From assembly GCA_002083775.1 (NCBI GenBank), contig MTEI01000002.1:248001-312000 (forward strand): DNA of 64,000 nucleotides. The letters are read 5' to 3'. Each line of letters begins with the position of its first letter. Within the stretch, counting starts at the first letter, position 1. This DNA comes from Rhodoferax ferrireducens (GTDB lineage: Bacteria > Pseudomonadota > Gammaproteobacteria > Burkholderiales > Burkholderiaceae_C). Of this stretch, positions 35,424-44,305 are shown in pieces. The position numbers and the translations under genes are program-made. The notes beneath the pieces are model-generated. The model saw nothing but the letters and a program-made list of their open reading frames with translations. It was not told the DNA's origin and searched no databases.

Positions 35424-38400
35424 ATGCCTGCTCACATCGTTCAACAATTGAGCCTCCAAGGCCTGGCACGCCATATTCAACTCCAGCATGTTCACCCGCA
35501 AGACCTTGGTCGTCTGCATGAATTGTTGGAGCGCCCGCAAACAGACAAAGCGCAGCGGGTTGTTTTCCGCACGATTGATGCCTATGGCACTTGGCAGTGG
35601 TTTGAATTGCAAAGCCAGGTGCTGGAACGCCACGCAAACACGGATGCCAACCAGCGCATCGGCGTACTGACCGACATCACGGATCGCCAGCGGCAGGCCG
35701 AATACACAACCTTGCAGCAGAAGTTTTTTGAGGTACTGGCGCAAAGCCCGGATCGTCCGACCCTCATCACCACCATGCTCGATACCGTGCTGAGCCTGTC
35801 GGATCTGGACGGTGGCGGTCTGTACTGGCAGCGCGGCGACGGCGGCTTTGACCTGCTTGCCAGCCGCGGGCTCAGTGAGACATTTCTGGCTGATTCCGGA
35901 AAAATTGAACCCGGCGACCCGCGGGTGGCCGTCATTGCCGCGGGGGCCATGGTCTGCAGTTGCTTTGAGCCGCAAGACGTCTGCACCGACCCCGGTCTGG
36001 TTCATCAGCCAGCCATACAGGCAGAAGGCATCACGGCACTGGTTATCTTGCCCATCACCGTTGCCGGGCGGGGACATGCCTGTTTGAACCTGGCCAGCAA
36101 ACATGTGTTGCGTTTGCCACCTACCTCCATTGCCTTGCTTCAAAGCCTGGCCGAACAGTTCAGCTTGGCCGTTGAGCGACTGATGGCGCGGGAGGATGCG
36201 CAAAACCAGCGCCAGAACCTGGAGGGCTTTTTCCAGGCGCTACAAGATTTTGTGTTCGTGCTCAACCCCCAAGGTGACATCCTCTATGTCAACCCGGTGG
36301 TCTACACAAAATTGGGTTACGACGAACATCTGCTGGGCAAGTCGGTGTTGACGGTTCACCCCGAGCGGGTGCATGCATCGGCCTGGGCCATTGTTAGCGA
36401 CATGCTCCAAGGCAAGCGCGAGTCCTGCCCCCTGCCGTTATTGCGGGCGGATGGCTCTGAATTGATGGTCGACACCCGTATCGTGCATGGCAGCTGGAAC
36501 GGTCTGCCGGCACTGCTGGGCGTGTCACGCGACATTTCGGCGCAACGCGCGCTGGAGCAGGCCCTGGAGCAGCAGCACGACATATTGCGAACGCTGATGC
36601 ACGCCCAGCCCGATCTGGTCTGGCTGAAAGACCCACAGGGCAGGTACTTGGCCTGCAATGATCGATTTGAAAGCTTTTTTGGCCACAAGGCGTCCGATAT
36701 TGTTGGCAGGACCGACTACGACTTTGTCTCCAAGGAGCTGGGTGACCTGTTCCGCGCCAACGACTTGATGGTGATCAACACCAACGCCGCCCATACCAAC
36801 GAAGAGACCGTGCCCTTTGCCAGCGACGGCCATAGCGAATTGCTGGAAACCATCAAAACGCCGCTTCACGACCGTAGCGGCCGATTGATCGGCGTACTGG
36901 GCATTGGCCGAGACATCACGGCACGTGTCAAGGCGGAAGAAGAGCGCCGGGCCTCGCTGGAGCGTTTTCAAAAGTTGGCCGCTCATGTGCCAGGTGCCAT
37001 TTACCAATATTGCCAGCGGGCCGATGGCACCGCGTACTTTCCGTTTGCCAGCGCCGGATTCAAGGCGATTTACGGTGTGACACCGGAAGAGGTGCTCAAG
37101 GACGACACCATATTGAGGGATATTGTTCACCCTGACGATGTACCCAGGGTGTTGCAAAGTATTGCCCAGTCTGCGGCGCAGCTGACGCCGTGGGTGGAGG
37201 AATACCGGGTGTGCTTGCCGGGGGGAAAGCTGCAATGGGTTCATGGTCATGCCAGCCCAGTGCGTCAAAGCGATGGCAGCACGTTATGGCACGGCTACAT
37301 CTATAACAGCAGCGCCGAGCGCAAAGCCCGTGAACAGTTGCGCATGGGTGCCAGCGTGTTTGCCAACAGTTACGAAGGCATCATGATTGCCGATGCCGAC
37401 AACGTGATTGTGGATGTCAACCCGGCCTTTAGCCGCATCACCGGTTACGAACCAGAAGATGTGCTAGGCAAAACGCCCAGAATCTGGAGTTCAGGCCGAC
37501 AGGGGCCCGACTTTTACACTCAGATGTGGCGGATGCTTGCCGAACACGACCAGTGGAGTGGTGAGCTCTGGAACCGGCGCAAAAGCGGTGAGGTGTTTGC
37601 CGAGATTTTGTCCATCACGGCGGTGCGCGACGAGGCTGGAAAACTGCTGCATTACCTGGCCGTGTTCATTGACATCACCCCCATGAAAACGCACGAAACC
37701 GAGCTGGCCCACATTGCCAACTACGACGTTTTAACTGGTGTGCCGAACCGGCGCCTGCTGACCGATCGCCTGAAGGTGGCACTGGCCAGTGCCCGGCGTG
37801 ACCGCAGTACGCTGGCCTTGTGCATGCTTGACCTGGATGGCTTCAAGGACATCAATGACCGGCTTGGCCACGCCCGTGGAGACTTGTTGCTCATCGAAAT
37901 ATCCCGTCGCCTTCAGGGAGTTTTGCGTGAAAACGACACGCTGGCACGCCTGGGAGGCGACGAGTTTGTGATGCTCTTTTCTGATATGCATCAGCAAGAG
38001 GAAAGCCACCGCATCCTCAGCCGCGTACTGCAGGCCATTGCCCAGCCGGTGCAACTGGGTGACACCGAAGCTTTGATTTCAGCCAGCATAGGCGTCACGC
38101 TGTATCCGCTGGATGATGCCGATGCCGACACCCTCTTGCGCCATGCCGACCAGGCCATGTATGCCGCCAAACAAGCTGGCAAAAACCGCTATCACCTGTT
38201 TGACTCCGAGCAAGATCGCTTGATCAAGGATCACAAGGAGCGTTTGGAGCGACTGACGCAGGCGCTGGCCCATGGCGAGCTGGTTCTTTATTACCAACCC
38301 AAGGTAAATCTTGCCAGCGGCGAGGTCATGGGCGCCGAAGCGTTGATACGCTGGCAGCACCCCGAGCACGGATTGCAGTCACCGGCTGAATTTTTGCCGC

Positions 38401-39416
38401 TGCTCAGCGGTACGCCACTGGAGTTTGCCGTGGGACAGTGGGTGATCACACAGGTGCTGCACCAGATTGCCCGGTGGCAAGAGGTTGGCATCCATGGCGT
38501 TTTCAGTGCCAATATCAGTGCCGACCATTTGCTTGAAGATGGCTTTGTTGCGTATTTGCAAGAGGCACTGAAGCAATACCCACAAGTCAACCCGCAGCAT
38601 TTGGAGCTGGAAATTCTGGAGACGGCCGCCATTGGCGACATGATCAGCGCCTCCAAGGTGTTGCAGCAATGCCGTGTTCTGGGCATCCGCTTTGCGCTCG
38701 ATGACTTTGGCACCGGCTACTCGTCGCTGTCATATTTCAGGAGCCTGTCATTTGATGTGATCAAGATTGACCAGAGCTTTGTGCGCGATATGCTGGAAGA
38801 CCCCAATGACCTGGGCATTGTGGACAGCGTGGTGCGATTGGCGCATGCGTTCAATCGTCCGGTGATTGCTGAGGGCGTCGAGACGCTTGAGCATGGCGAT
38901 GTGCTGCTGCAACTGGGTTGCCAATTGGCACAAGGGTATGGCATAGCACGCCCCATGCCGGCGGCCCAGTTTGCAAGCTGGACTCGCCAATGGAACGAGG
39001 CCAAAGTCTGGAAAACGCGCCCGCCAAGAGACACTTCTTTGGTCGACCTGCCACTCCTGACATCCATCCGCAGCCATAAAGTCTGGATGGACGCGCTACT
39101 CGCCCAGCTGGATGCTGGCATGACGGGTGTCCCCATTGCGATGGACAGCACCAAATGCGGCTTCGGTCAGTGGTGTCAGGGCGGTGGCTCGGTGCGTTAT
39201 GGTCACCTGCCTTTGTTTCAAAGTATCGAAGCGTTGCACCAGCAGGTGCATGTGCTGGCTCAAGAGATTCTGGCGCAATCTAATACAACAACCTTGGACG
39301 CCCACTGTGCTCAACGCGTGGGTTTGGATCAAATAAGCCGGCAGCTCAACCTGGCATTTGAGGCGTTGGCGCTGGAGGAGAGCAATTCATCACCGCGAGC
39401 GACAGCAATGGCGTGA
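35424..39416 (+). CDS. GAF/PAS/GGDEF/EAL protein with C-terminal CZB-like domain
   Basis: This 1330-residue multisensor c-di-GMP enzyme contains, in order, a partial PAS-like start, a GAF domain (~95-250), PAS domains near 265-375, 390-505, 515-640 and 645-755, GGDEF (~765-930) with RLGGDEFVMLF (~841) and an upstream RxxD inhibitory site (REND), then EAL (~945-1190) with GAEALIRWQHPE and DDFGTGYSSLSYF. Both catalytic signatures look intact. The last ~110 residues resemble a chemoreceptor zinc-binding (CZB) domain: His in SHKVWMDALL, TKCGFGQWC and paired His in EALHQQVH. No membrane segment, so cytoplasmic. CZB after EAL is unusual. Confidence 0.88.
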   Translation: MPAHIVQQLSLQGLARHIQLQHVHPQDLGRLHELLERPQTDKAQRVVFRTIDAYGTWQWFELQSQVLERHANTDANQRIGVLTDITDRQRQAEYTTLQQKFFEVLAQSPDRPTLITTMLDTVLSLSDLDGGGLYWQRGDGGFDLLASRGLSETFLADSGKIEPGDPRVAVIAAGAMVCSCFEPQDVCTDPGLVHQPAIQAEGITALVILPITVAGRGHACLNLASKHVLRLPPTSIALLQSLAEQFSLAVERLMAREDAQNQRQNLEGFFQALQDFVFVLNPQGDILYVNPVVYTKLGYDEHLLGKSVLTVHPERVHASAWAIVSDMLQGKRESCPLPLLRADGSELMVDTRIVHGSWNGLPALLGVSRDISAQRALEQALEQQHDILRTLMHAQPDLVWLKDPQGRYLACNDRFESFFGHKASDIVGRTDYDFVSKELGDLFRANDLMVINTNAAHTNEETVPFASDGHSELLETIKTPLHDRSGRLIGVLGIGRDITARVKAEEERRASLERFQKLAAHVPGAIYQYCQRADGTAYFPFASAGFKAIYGVTPEEVLKDDTILRDIVHPDDVPRVLQSIAQSAAQLTPWVEEYRVCLPGGKLQWVHGHASPVRQSDGSTLWHGYIYNSSAERKAREQLRMGASVFANSYEGIMIADADNVIVDVNPAFSRITGYEPEDVLGKTPRIWSSGRQGPDFYTQMWRMLAEHDQWSGELWNRRKSGEVFAEILSITAVRDEAGKLLHYLAVFIDITPMKTHETELAHIANYDVLTGVPNRRLLTDRLKVALASARRDRSTLALCMLDLDGFKDINDRLGHARGDLLLIEISRRLQGVLRENDTLARLGGDEFVMLFSDMHQQEESHRILSRVLQAIAQPVQLGDTEALISASIGVTLYPLDDADADTLLRHADQAMYAAKQAGKNRYHLFDSEQDRLIKDHKERLERLTQALAHGELVLYYQPKVNLASGEVMGAEALIRWQHPEHGLQSPAEFLPLLSGTPLEFAVGQWVITQVLHQIARWQEVGIHGVFSANISADHLLEDGFVAYLQEALKQYPQVNPQHLELEILETAAIGDMISASKVLQQCRVLGIRFALDDFGTGYSSLSYFRSLSFDVIKIDQSFVRDMLEDPNDLGIVDSVVRLAHAFNRPVIAEGVETLEHGDVLLQLGCQLAQGYGIARPMPAAQFASWTRQWNEAKVWKTRPPRDTSLVDLPLLTSIRSHKVWMDALLAQLDAGMTGVPIAMDSTKCGFGQWCQGGGSVRYGHLPLFQSIEALHQQVHVLAQEILAQSNTTTLDAHCAQRVGLDQISRQLNLAFEALALEESNSSPRATAMA

Positions 39417-39664
39417 CGTGAAAAAGATCAGCCAATCTGGGTGTACTTGCGTGAGGCTATGCAGGTGGCAGCGGTGGTCATAATCCATGGCCATGGCAAG
39501 CACCAAAAAATCCACATTGCCGCGTCATTCAGGAAGCCTTAGGCTGGACCAACAGCCCCCGGATTCGCAGGCTGCGCTGAGCATGGAAACCGTCGCTGTT
39601 CTGGACTTTGAATCGACCGGCCGGTCGGCATGTGATGGCGACAGAGCCACTGAGATCGCCGTTG
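39417..39664. other. Gap before recC containing a gene fragment
   Basis: This stretch has no intact gene except the start of a DnaQ-like exonuclease fragment (39487-39693). No repeat A, B or C is seen. No clear promoter for the rec operon could be picked out. Confidence 0.5.
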
Positions 39665-39693
39665 ATGAAGCATCCAGGTCAACCGGCCGCTGA
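39487..39693 (+). pseudogene. Truncated DnaQ-like 3'-5' exonuclease fragment
   Basis: The open frame is 68 codons. From about residue 33 it reads METVAVLDFESTGRSACDGD and then RATEIAV, which is the N-terminal exonuclease motif I (D-x-E) plus the following strand of DEDDh exonucleases such as DNA polymerase III epsilon. Similarity then stops at DEASRSTGR and a stop codon, and the remaining exonuclease motifs II and III are absent. The end overlaps the proposed recC start. It is most simply a remnant left by a deletion or rearrangement upstream of recC. A functional short peptide is unlikely. Confidence 0.5.
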
Positions 39694-42600
39694 CCCCAAC
39701 CCGCCACGCGGCTTCATGGTGTTGCACGGCAACCGGCTGGAAGATCTGCGCGACCTGTTGGTGAATTACGTGGCGGCGCACCCGCTCAACCCCCTGGAGG
39801 CTGAGGTCATCCTGCTGCAAAGCAACGGCATGAAACACTGGCTGGAGCTGGCGCTGGCTGACGACAGCGCCTTGGGCATCTGCGCCGCCACCCGCATGGA
39901 GCTGCCCAGCGGCTACCTGTGGCAGATGTACCGCGCGGTGTTGGGGCCCGATGCGGTGCCCGAACACATGCCGTTTGACAAGGCCGCGTTGTTGTGGCGG
40001 CTGGTGCGCCTGCTGCCGGAATTGTGTGCGGCCAACCCGGTGTACGCGCCGCTGCAGCGTTACCTGTCGGGTGACAACCCGGCGCGCAAGCTATACCAAT
40101 TGGCCGAGCAGCTGGCTGACGTGCTGGACGGCTACCAGAGCTACCGCGCCGACTGGCTGGCCGATTGGGCACAGGGGCTGGGCCAGTTGTGCGGGCCGCT
40201 CGGGGCGCCACAGGCACTGCCGCCCGAGCATGCCTGGCAGGCGCAACTTTGGCGCGATATACGTGCCGATGTGGGGCCCGAGCTGGCAGAGGCGTCGCGC
40301 GCCAGTGTGCATGAGCGGTTTTTGGTGGCATTGGCGCAGTGGGTAAGCTCTAAAAAAAATAGCGGTCAGCGCCCGACTGGCTTGCCGCACCGATTGATGG
40401 TGTTTGGTATCTCGTCGCTGCCGATGCAGGTGGTGCAGGCGCTGGCAGCGCTGGGTCAGGTGTGCCAGGTGATGCTGCTGGTGCAAAACCCGTGTCAGTA
40501 CTTCTGGGGCGATATTGTCGAAGGCCACGCCGCGCTGCGTGCGCAGGTGCGGCGCAGGCAGCAGGGCAAGCCTGGGGCTGGATCAGCGATCAGTCTGGCA
40601 CCTGCCGCCACCGCCCAGCCGCTCTTGGCCTCCTGGGGCAAACAGGGGCGGGATTATTTGCACCTGCTCGACGGGTTTGATGCGCCCGAGCGCTACCACG
40701 CGCACTGGAGCCGCGTTGACGTGTTTGTGGACCCGGCCCCGGATGAAGCCACGGCCACGCAACTGGCGCAACTGCAGTCAGCCATCTTCAATCTGACGCC
40801 GCCGCCGGAGCTGCCGCAAGATCAGCCCGACGATGGGTCGCTAATCTTCGTTACTGCCCACAGCGCCCAGCGGGAGCTGGAAGCGCTGCACGACCGCCTG
40901 CTGACCTGGCTGGAGGCTGACGCCGCCCTGCAGCCGCGTGAGGTGATGGTGATGGTGCCCGACATGGAAGCCTTTGCGCCGCACATCCACGCCGTGTTTG
41001 GCCGCTTCACACCCGGGCAGCCGCGCCACATTCCGTATTCAGTGGCCGACACCACGCCGCGCCAGAGCCCGCTGGTGCAGGCGCTGGAACAACTGCTGAA
41101 CCTGCCCAATTCGCGCCTGTCGCTGGCCGACTGGTTGAGCCTGTTTGAAGTGGCGGCGGTGCGTGAGCGCTTCAAGCTTGATGTTGCCGCCGTGCGCCAA
41201 ATCCAAGACTGGTTGGCTGCCGCCGGGGTGCGCTGGGGGCTGGATGCCACGCATCGGCTGGCCTGGGGCTTGCCTGCTGGTGCGCAAGGTTTGGAACAAA
41301 ACACCTGGGCCTTTGGCCTGCGTCGGCTGCTGCTGGGGTATGCGCTGGGAAACAGTTCCGCAACACCAGACAGCGCCATCTGGTGCGACATCCTGGGTCA
41401 GCCCGCGCTGAGTGGTCTGGATGCGCCATTGGTCGCTGGCCTACTGGGTTGGGTTGAAGCCATCGAGCAAACCTTGCCTGCGCTGCAGCGTGAACAGTCG
41501 CCCAGCGAGTGGGGCGATACCTTGCAAACCCTGGTCGAGCGTTTTTTTTCCCCGGCAGACGATGCCGATGAGCGCGCCATCGAGCGCTTGTTAGCCCCGT
41601 TGGACGTGTGGCTTCAGGCCTGCGCAGACGCTGCACTGGACACCCCGCTACCGCTAGAAGTGGTGCGCGAGCACTGGCTGGCCAACATCGCCGAGGCGGG
41701 TTTGCAGCAGCGCTTTTTTGGTGGCGGTGTGCAGTTTGGTACGCTGATGCCGATGCGCTCGATCCCGTTCAAGGTGATTGGCCTGTTGGGCATGAACGAC
41801 GGTGCCTACCCACGGGTGCAGGCCGCGCTCGACTTTGATCTGATGGCCAGCAGCTGGCGCGCCGGTGACCGTTCCCGCCGCGAGGACGACCGCTACCTGT
41901 TTCTGGAGGCGCTGCTGTCGGCCCGGCAAACCCTCTACATCAGCTGGCAAGGCCACAGCGCGGCAGACAACAGCGTTCGCCCGCCGTCGGTGCTGGTGGC
42001 GCAGCTGCTGGATGTGGTCAACGCCTGCTGGTCGCCAGAGCGTCAAGCGCAGCCGCAGCCACTGCAGCCGTTCTCGGAAGCCTACTTTGAGGCCGACTCA
42101 CCCTACCAGACCTTTGACGCCGATTGGGAACAAATTCGGCCTCTAGCCCTTATGAATAATGGGCAAGTAGCTATGGAAAGCGTACTGATTCAGGCAAGGG
42201 GCGCAGATGCCCGTGCGTCAGAAGTCGCCGTGCGACCACCCACCCTGACGCTGGCCGACCTGCAGCGCCTGCTGCGCCAGCCGGTGGATGTGTTTTTCCG
42301 CAACCGGCTGCAGGTGGAATTTGACAGCCTGGAAGAGCTGGAGCAAGAAGACGAACCCTTTGCCCTGAACCCCTTGCAGCAGCACCAAGCCGGTGCCGCG
42401 CTGCTGCAGGCGCAAGGGGATGCGGCGGCACTGCGCAGCCTGCACTTGGCGGGCACCCTGCCGCTGGCCGGTTTTGGCACCCGCCTGGCTGATGAATTGA
42501 TGGCCAAGGCGCAGACTGTGCTGCAGTCACGCGCCGCCTGGTTGCAGCGTTACCCGGTGGCGCTGGCTGCACTGCCGGTTGAACTGGTGCTGCCGCAGGT

Positions 42601-43264
42601 CCAGGAAGACCCGTCGGCTCTCTTGGCAAAAATTAATGGCGGTCATTGCGGGCCTGACCCGCAATCCATGCGTTTGACTTGCCAATTGACCGACACGCTC
42701 AGCGGCGTTTGGTCGCAAGACGCCAACGACCCCCACGCGCCTTGCCTGCAACTGGCCGAGCGTACCGGCGCGGTGTTGCAGGGCAAAAACGCGGCGGTGG
42801 CCGCGCGCCTGCATGTGCTGGCAGGTCTGTGGGTGCGGCACTTGGCGGCCTGCGCCAGCGGCCTGACCATGACCAGCGTGCAACTCGGAGTGGATGGCCA
42901 GGTGGTGCTTCCGCCCATGAGCGCCGCTGCCGCAATGGCGGCGCTGGGTCAATTGGCCCAGGCTCATACACAAGCTTGGGCGCAGCCGCTGCCCGTAGCC
43001 TGCAAAACCGCTTGGGCCTGGCTTTTGGCCGAGCGGCAAAACCAGGCGCTGGTCGCTGCTGGCAAGCCCGCCAAAGACCCGGTTGAGGTTGCTCGCGAAG
43101 CCTTTGAAGGCGGTCAGTGGGGCGGAGAGCTAGCCGAGTCAGCCTATTTGCAGCGTGCGTTTGCCAGCTATGACGATCTGGCCACAGACCTGCCGCATTG
43201 GGCGCAGCTGCTGTATGGCGGCTTGCTGGCTAACATCTCCCAGGCGACCACAAGTGAATCATGA
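39665..43264 (+). CDS. recC: Exodeoxyribonuclease V gamma subunit RecC
   Basis: This ~1199-residue subunit of RecBCD splits DNA and recognises Chi; its helicase-like folds lack ATPase motifs. Family features are MVLHGNRLEDLRDLLVNYV, LLQSNGMKHWLELALAD, the helicase-like TRMELPSGYLWQMYR and the mid-region MPMRSIPFKVIGLLGMNDGA. An ATG at 39665 is preferred; TTG 39608 or ATG 39635 would extend into the exonuclease fragment, and ATG 39716 is also possible. Two repeats lie in frame: A at 42131 (residues ~823-839) and B at 42642 (~993-1002). A TA-like pair, then recB and recD, follow. Confidence 0.88.
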   Translation: MKHPGQPAADPNPPRGFMVLHGNRLEDLRDLLVNYVAAHPLNPLEAEVILLQSNGMKHWLELALADDSALGICAATRMELPSGYLWQMYRAVLGPDAVPEHMPFDKAALLWRLVRLLPELCAANPVYAPLQRYLSGDNPARKLYQLAEQLADVLDGYQSYRADWLADWAQGLGQLCGPLGAPQALPPEHAWQAQLWRDIRADVGPELAEASRASVHERFLVALAQWVSSKKNSGQRPTGLPHRLMVFGISSLPMQVVQALAALGQVCQVMLLVQNPCQYFWGDIVEGHAALRAQVRRRQQGKPGAGSAISLAPAATAQPLLASWGKQGRDYLHLLDGFDAPERYHAHWSRVDVFVDPAPDEATATQLAQLQSAIFNLTPPPELPQDQPDDGSLIFVTAHSAQRELEALHDRLLTWLEADAALQPREVMVMVPDMEAFAPHIHAVFGRFTPGQPRHIPYSVADTTPRQSPLVQALEQLLNLPNSRLSLADWLSLFEVAAVRERFKLDVAAVRQIQDWLAAAGVRWGLDATHRLAWGLPAGAQGLEQNTWAFGLRRLLLGYALGNSSATPDSAIWCDILGQPALSGLDAPLVAGLLGWVEAIEQTLPALQREQSPSEWGDTLQTLVERFFSPADDADERAIERLLAPLDVWLQACADAALDTPLPLEVVREHWLANIAEAGLQQRFFGGGVQFGTLMPMRSIPFKVIGLLGMNDGAYPRVQAALDFDLMASSWRAGDRSRREDDRYLFLEALLSARQTLYISWQGHSAADNSVRPPSVLVAQLLDVVNACWSPERQAQPQPLQPFSEAYFEADSPYQTFDADWEQIRPLALMNNGQVAMESVLIQARGADARASEVAVRPPTLTLADLQRLLRQPVDVFFRNRLQVEFDSLEELEQEDEPFALNPLQQHQAGAALLQAQGDAAALRSLHLAGTLPLAGFGTRLADELMAKAQTVLQSRAAWLQRYPVALAALPVELVLPQVQEDPSALLAKINGGHCGPDPQSMRLTCQLTDTLSGVWSQDANDPHAPCLQLAERTGAVLQGKNAAVAARLHVLAGLWVRHLAACASGLTMTSVQLGVDGQVVLPPMSAAAAMAALGQLAQAHTQAWAQPLPVACKTAWAWLLAERQNQALVAAGKPAKDPVEVAREAFEGGQWGGELAESAYLQRAFASYDDLATDLPHWAQLLYGGLLANISQATTSES
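42131..42180 (+). repeat. Repeat A within recC
   Basis: AAATTCGGCCTCTAGCCCTT, then GAATAATGGGCAAGTAGCTA, nearly identical to intergenic copies. It is translated as IRPLALMNNGQVAMES with no stop codon. Confidence 0.85.
42642..42670 (+). repeat. Repeat B (short form) within recC
   Basis: GTCATTGCGGGCCTGACCCG followed by CAATCCATG, preceded by AAAATTAATGGCG typical of repeat A edges. Translated HCGPDPQSM, identical to the peptide encoded by the copy in recB. Confidence 0.88.
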
Positions 43265-43309
43265 CGCTGTGCCGTACAAATCGCAGTTGATGGGGTTTAA
43301 GTGGCTAAA

Positions 43310-43330
43310 TTACCCCATAATCATGGGTAA
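43310..43330. promoter_or_regulatory. Candidate operator before the TA-like pair
   Basis: TTACCC and GGGTAA are separated by 9 AT-rich bases, an inverted repeat 26 bases before the antitoxin-like start codon and next to the sequence CATAAT. Ribbon-helix-helix antitoxins commonly repress their own operon through such sites. GAGGTG about 8 bases before the ATG is the ribosome binding site. Confidence 0.45.
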
Positions 43331-43355
43331 ATTTGTGTGATCAGTGAGGTGAAAC

Positions 43356-43769
43356 ATGCCCAAAGCAAAAATTGGATTTGAGGTGGATGCTGATGATCTG
43401 GCCCACGCCAAGGCCTATGTGGCCAGGCATGGCGGCTCGCTCAACAAACTGGTTTCGGCGTTGTTCGCTTCGCTCGGACAGCAAGAGCAGCGCGCCGCGC
43501 CTGCCATGGACCCGGCCACACGTGTCTTGCTGGAGGTGAGCGCTGCCAAGATCTCCATCATGGAAGCGGCACAACAGCTGGGCTTGCCAGACGCGGGATA
43601 TGTGCTGCAACGCTTGGCGCAAGCAGGTTTGCCGCTGCCCCGGCTATCGCCATCGGACGCCAACCGCCAGCTGGAACTAGCCCAGCAGGCGCTGGACGCT
43701 TGCCTGCTTGAGCCCGCGCCCCCGGTCAAGAAGCGCGGACGATCAGCCGGAGGGGTGATCCCGGCATGA
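43356..43769 (+). CDS. Antitoxin-like protein (ribbon-helix-helix / UPF0175-like)
   Basis: This 137-residue protein has an N-terminal segment that reads like a ribbon-helix-helix DNA-binding domain (KIGFEVDADDLAHAKAYVAR, then GGSLNKLVSALFASLG). A second helical segment at about residues 55-100 (LLEVSAAKISIMEAAQQLGL) resembles UPF0175-type antitoxins. The tail is basic (VKKRGRS). It overlaps the next gene by 4 bases (ATGA), as expected of an antitoxin preceding its toxin. It sits 91 bases after recC. Assignment is by pattern and context, not by any search. Confidence 0.6.
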   Translation: MPKAKIGFEVDADDLAHAKAYVARHGGSLNKLVSALFASLGQQEQRAAPAMDPATRVLLEVSAAKISIMEAAQQLGLPDAGYVLQRLAQAGLPLPRLSPSDANRQLELAQQALDACLLEPAPPVKKRGRSAGGVIPA

Positions 43770-44305
43770 CCCGAATCCTGATTGCCGATGCTGGCCCGCT
43801 GTTTTCGCTGGCTGCAGGCAATTTGCTTGGATTGCTGACCCATTTTCGCTTGGGGCTAACCGATGTCGTCCGGGAAGAATCCGTTGACCGCGGGTTGTTG
43901 CCCGACGCTTCTGTGGAGGCACAAAGGCTGCTGGCCTTTTATAACGCCCATGCAGCGCACATTGAAACGTTTGCCACGCAGGTGGGCATCACCGTGCGCG
44001 CCAAACGGCTGGCCGATCCGCTCTACCAGATGCCGCGCCATGTGGGTGAGTTGTCGATTCAGAGCCTGCTGATTGACCTGCAGTTGCAGGGCTCAAGCGA
44101 GCCACCGGTGGTGGTGTTTGAAGACGCTTGGTTCATGCGCAACGCCAGTGCACTCGCCAAGCCTTGTGTGCTGTTGAGCACGCAAGCCCTGCTGAACTAT
44201 GCCGAGTCCAAGGGCTGGATCGCATCGGCCGAGTTGGCCCGGCAAGCCATTGCGCAAGCCCGTCCGCTGGCTTACCCAGCCAGCATCACTATCGTGCCGG
44301 CATGA
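43766..44305 (+). CDS. PIN-like toxin candidate
   Basis: This 179-residue protein opens with ILIADAGPLFSLAAGNLLGL, the first acidic position and hydrophobic strand of PIN-fold nucleases, and has further acidic candidates in TDVVREESVDR, GELSIQ and VVVFEDAWFM. These fit a VapC-like metal-dependent ribonuclease, although spacing is loose and the protein is larger than most VapC (130-150 residues). Both ends are coupled: the start overlaps the antitoxin gene by 4 bases and the end overlaps recB by 4 bases. An alternative is a DUF3368-type PIN relative. Function is inferred. Confidence 0.6.
   Translation: MTRILIADAGPLFSLAAGNLLGLLTHFRLGLTDVVREESVDRGLLPDASVEAQRLLAFYNAHAAHIETFATQVGITVRAKRLADPLYQMPRHVGELSIQSLLIDLQLQGSSEPPVVVFEDAWFMRNASALAKPCVLLSTQALLNYAESKGWIASAELARQAIAQARPLAYPASITIVPA

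Noticed and set aside
40346-40380. Possible degenerate repeat A in recC (AGCTCTAAAAAAAATAGCGG)
   Set aside because: Resembles the edge of repeat A but lacks the inverted AGCCC/GGGCT core; too weak to list.
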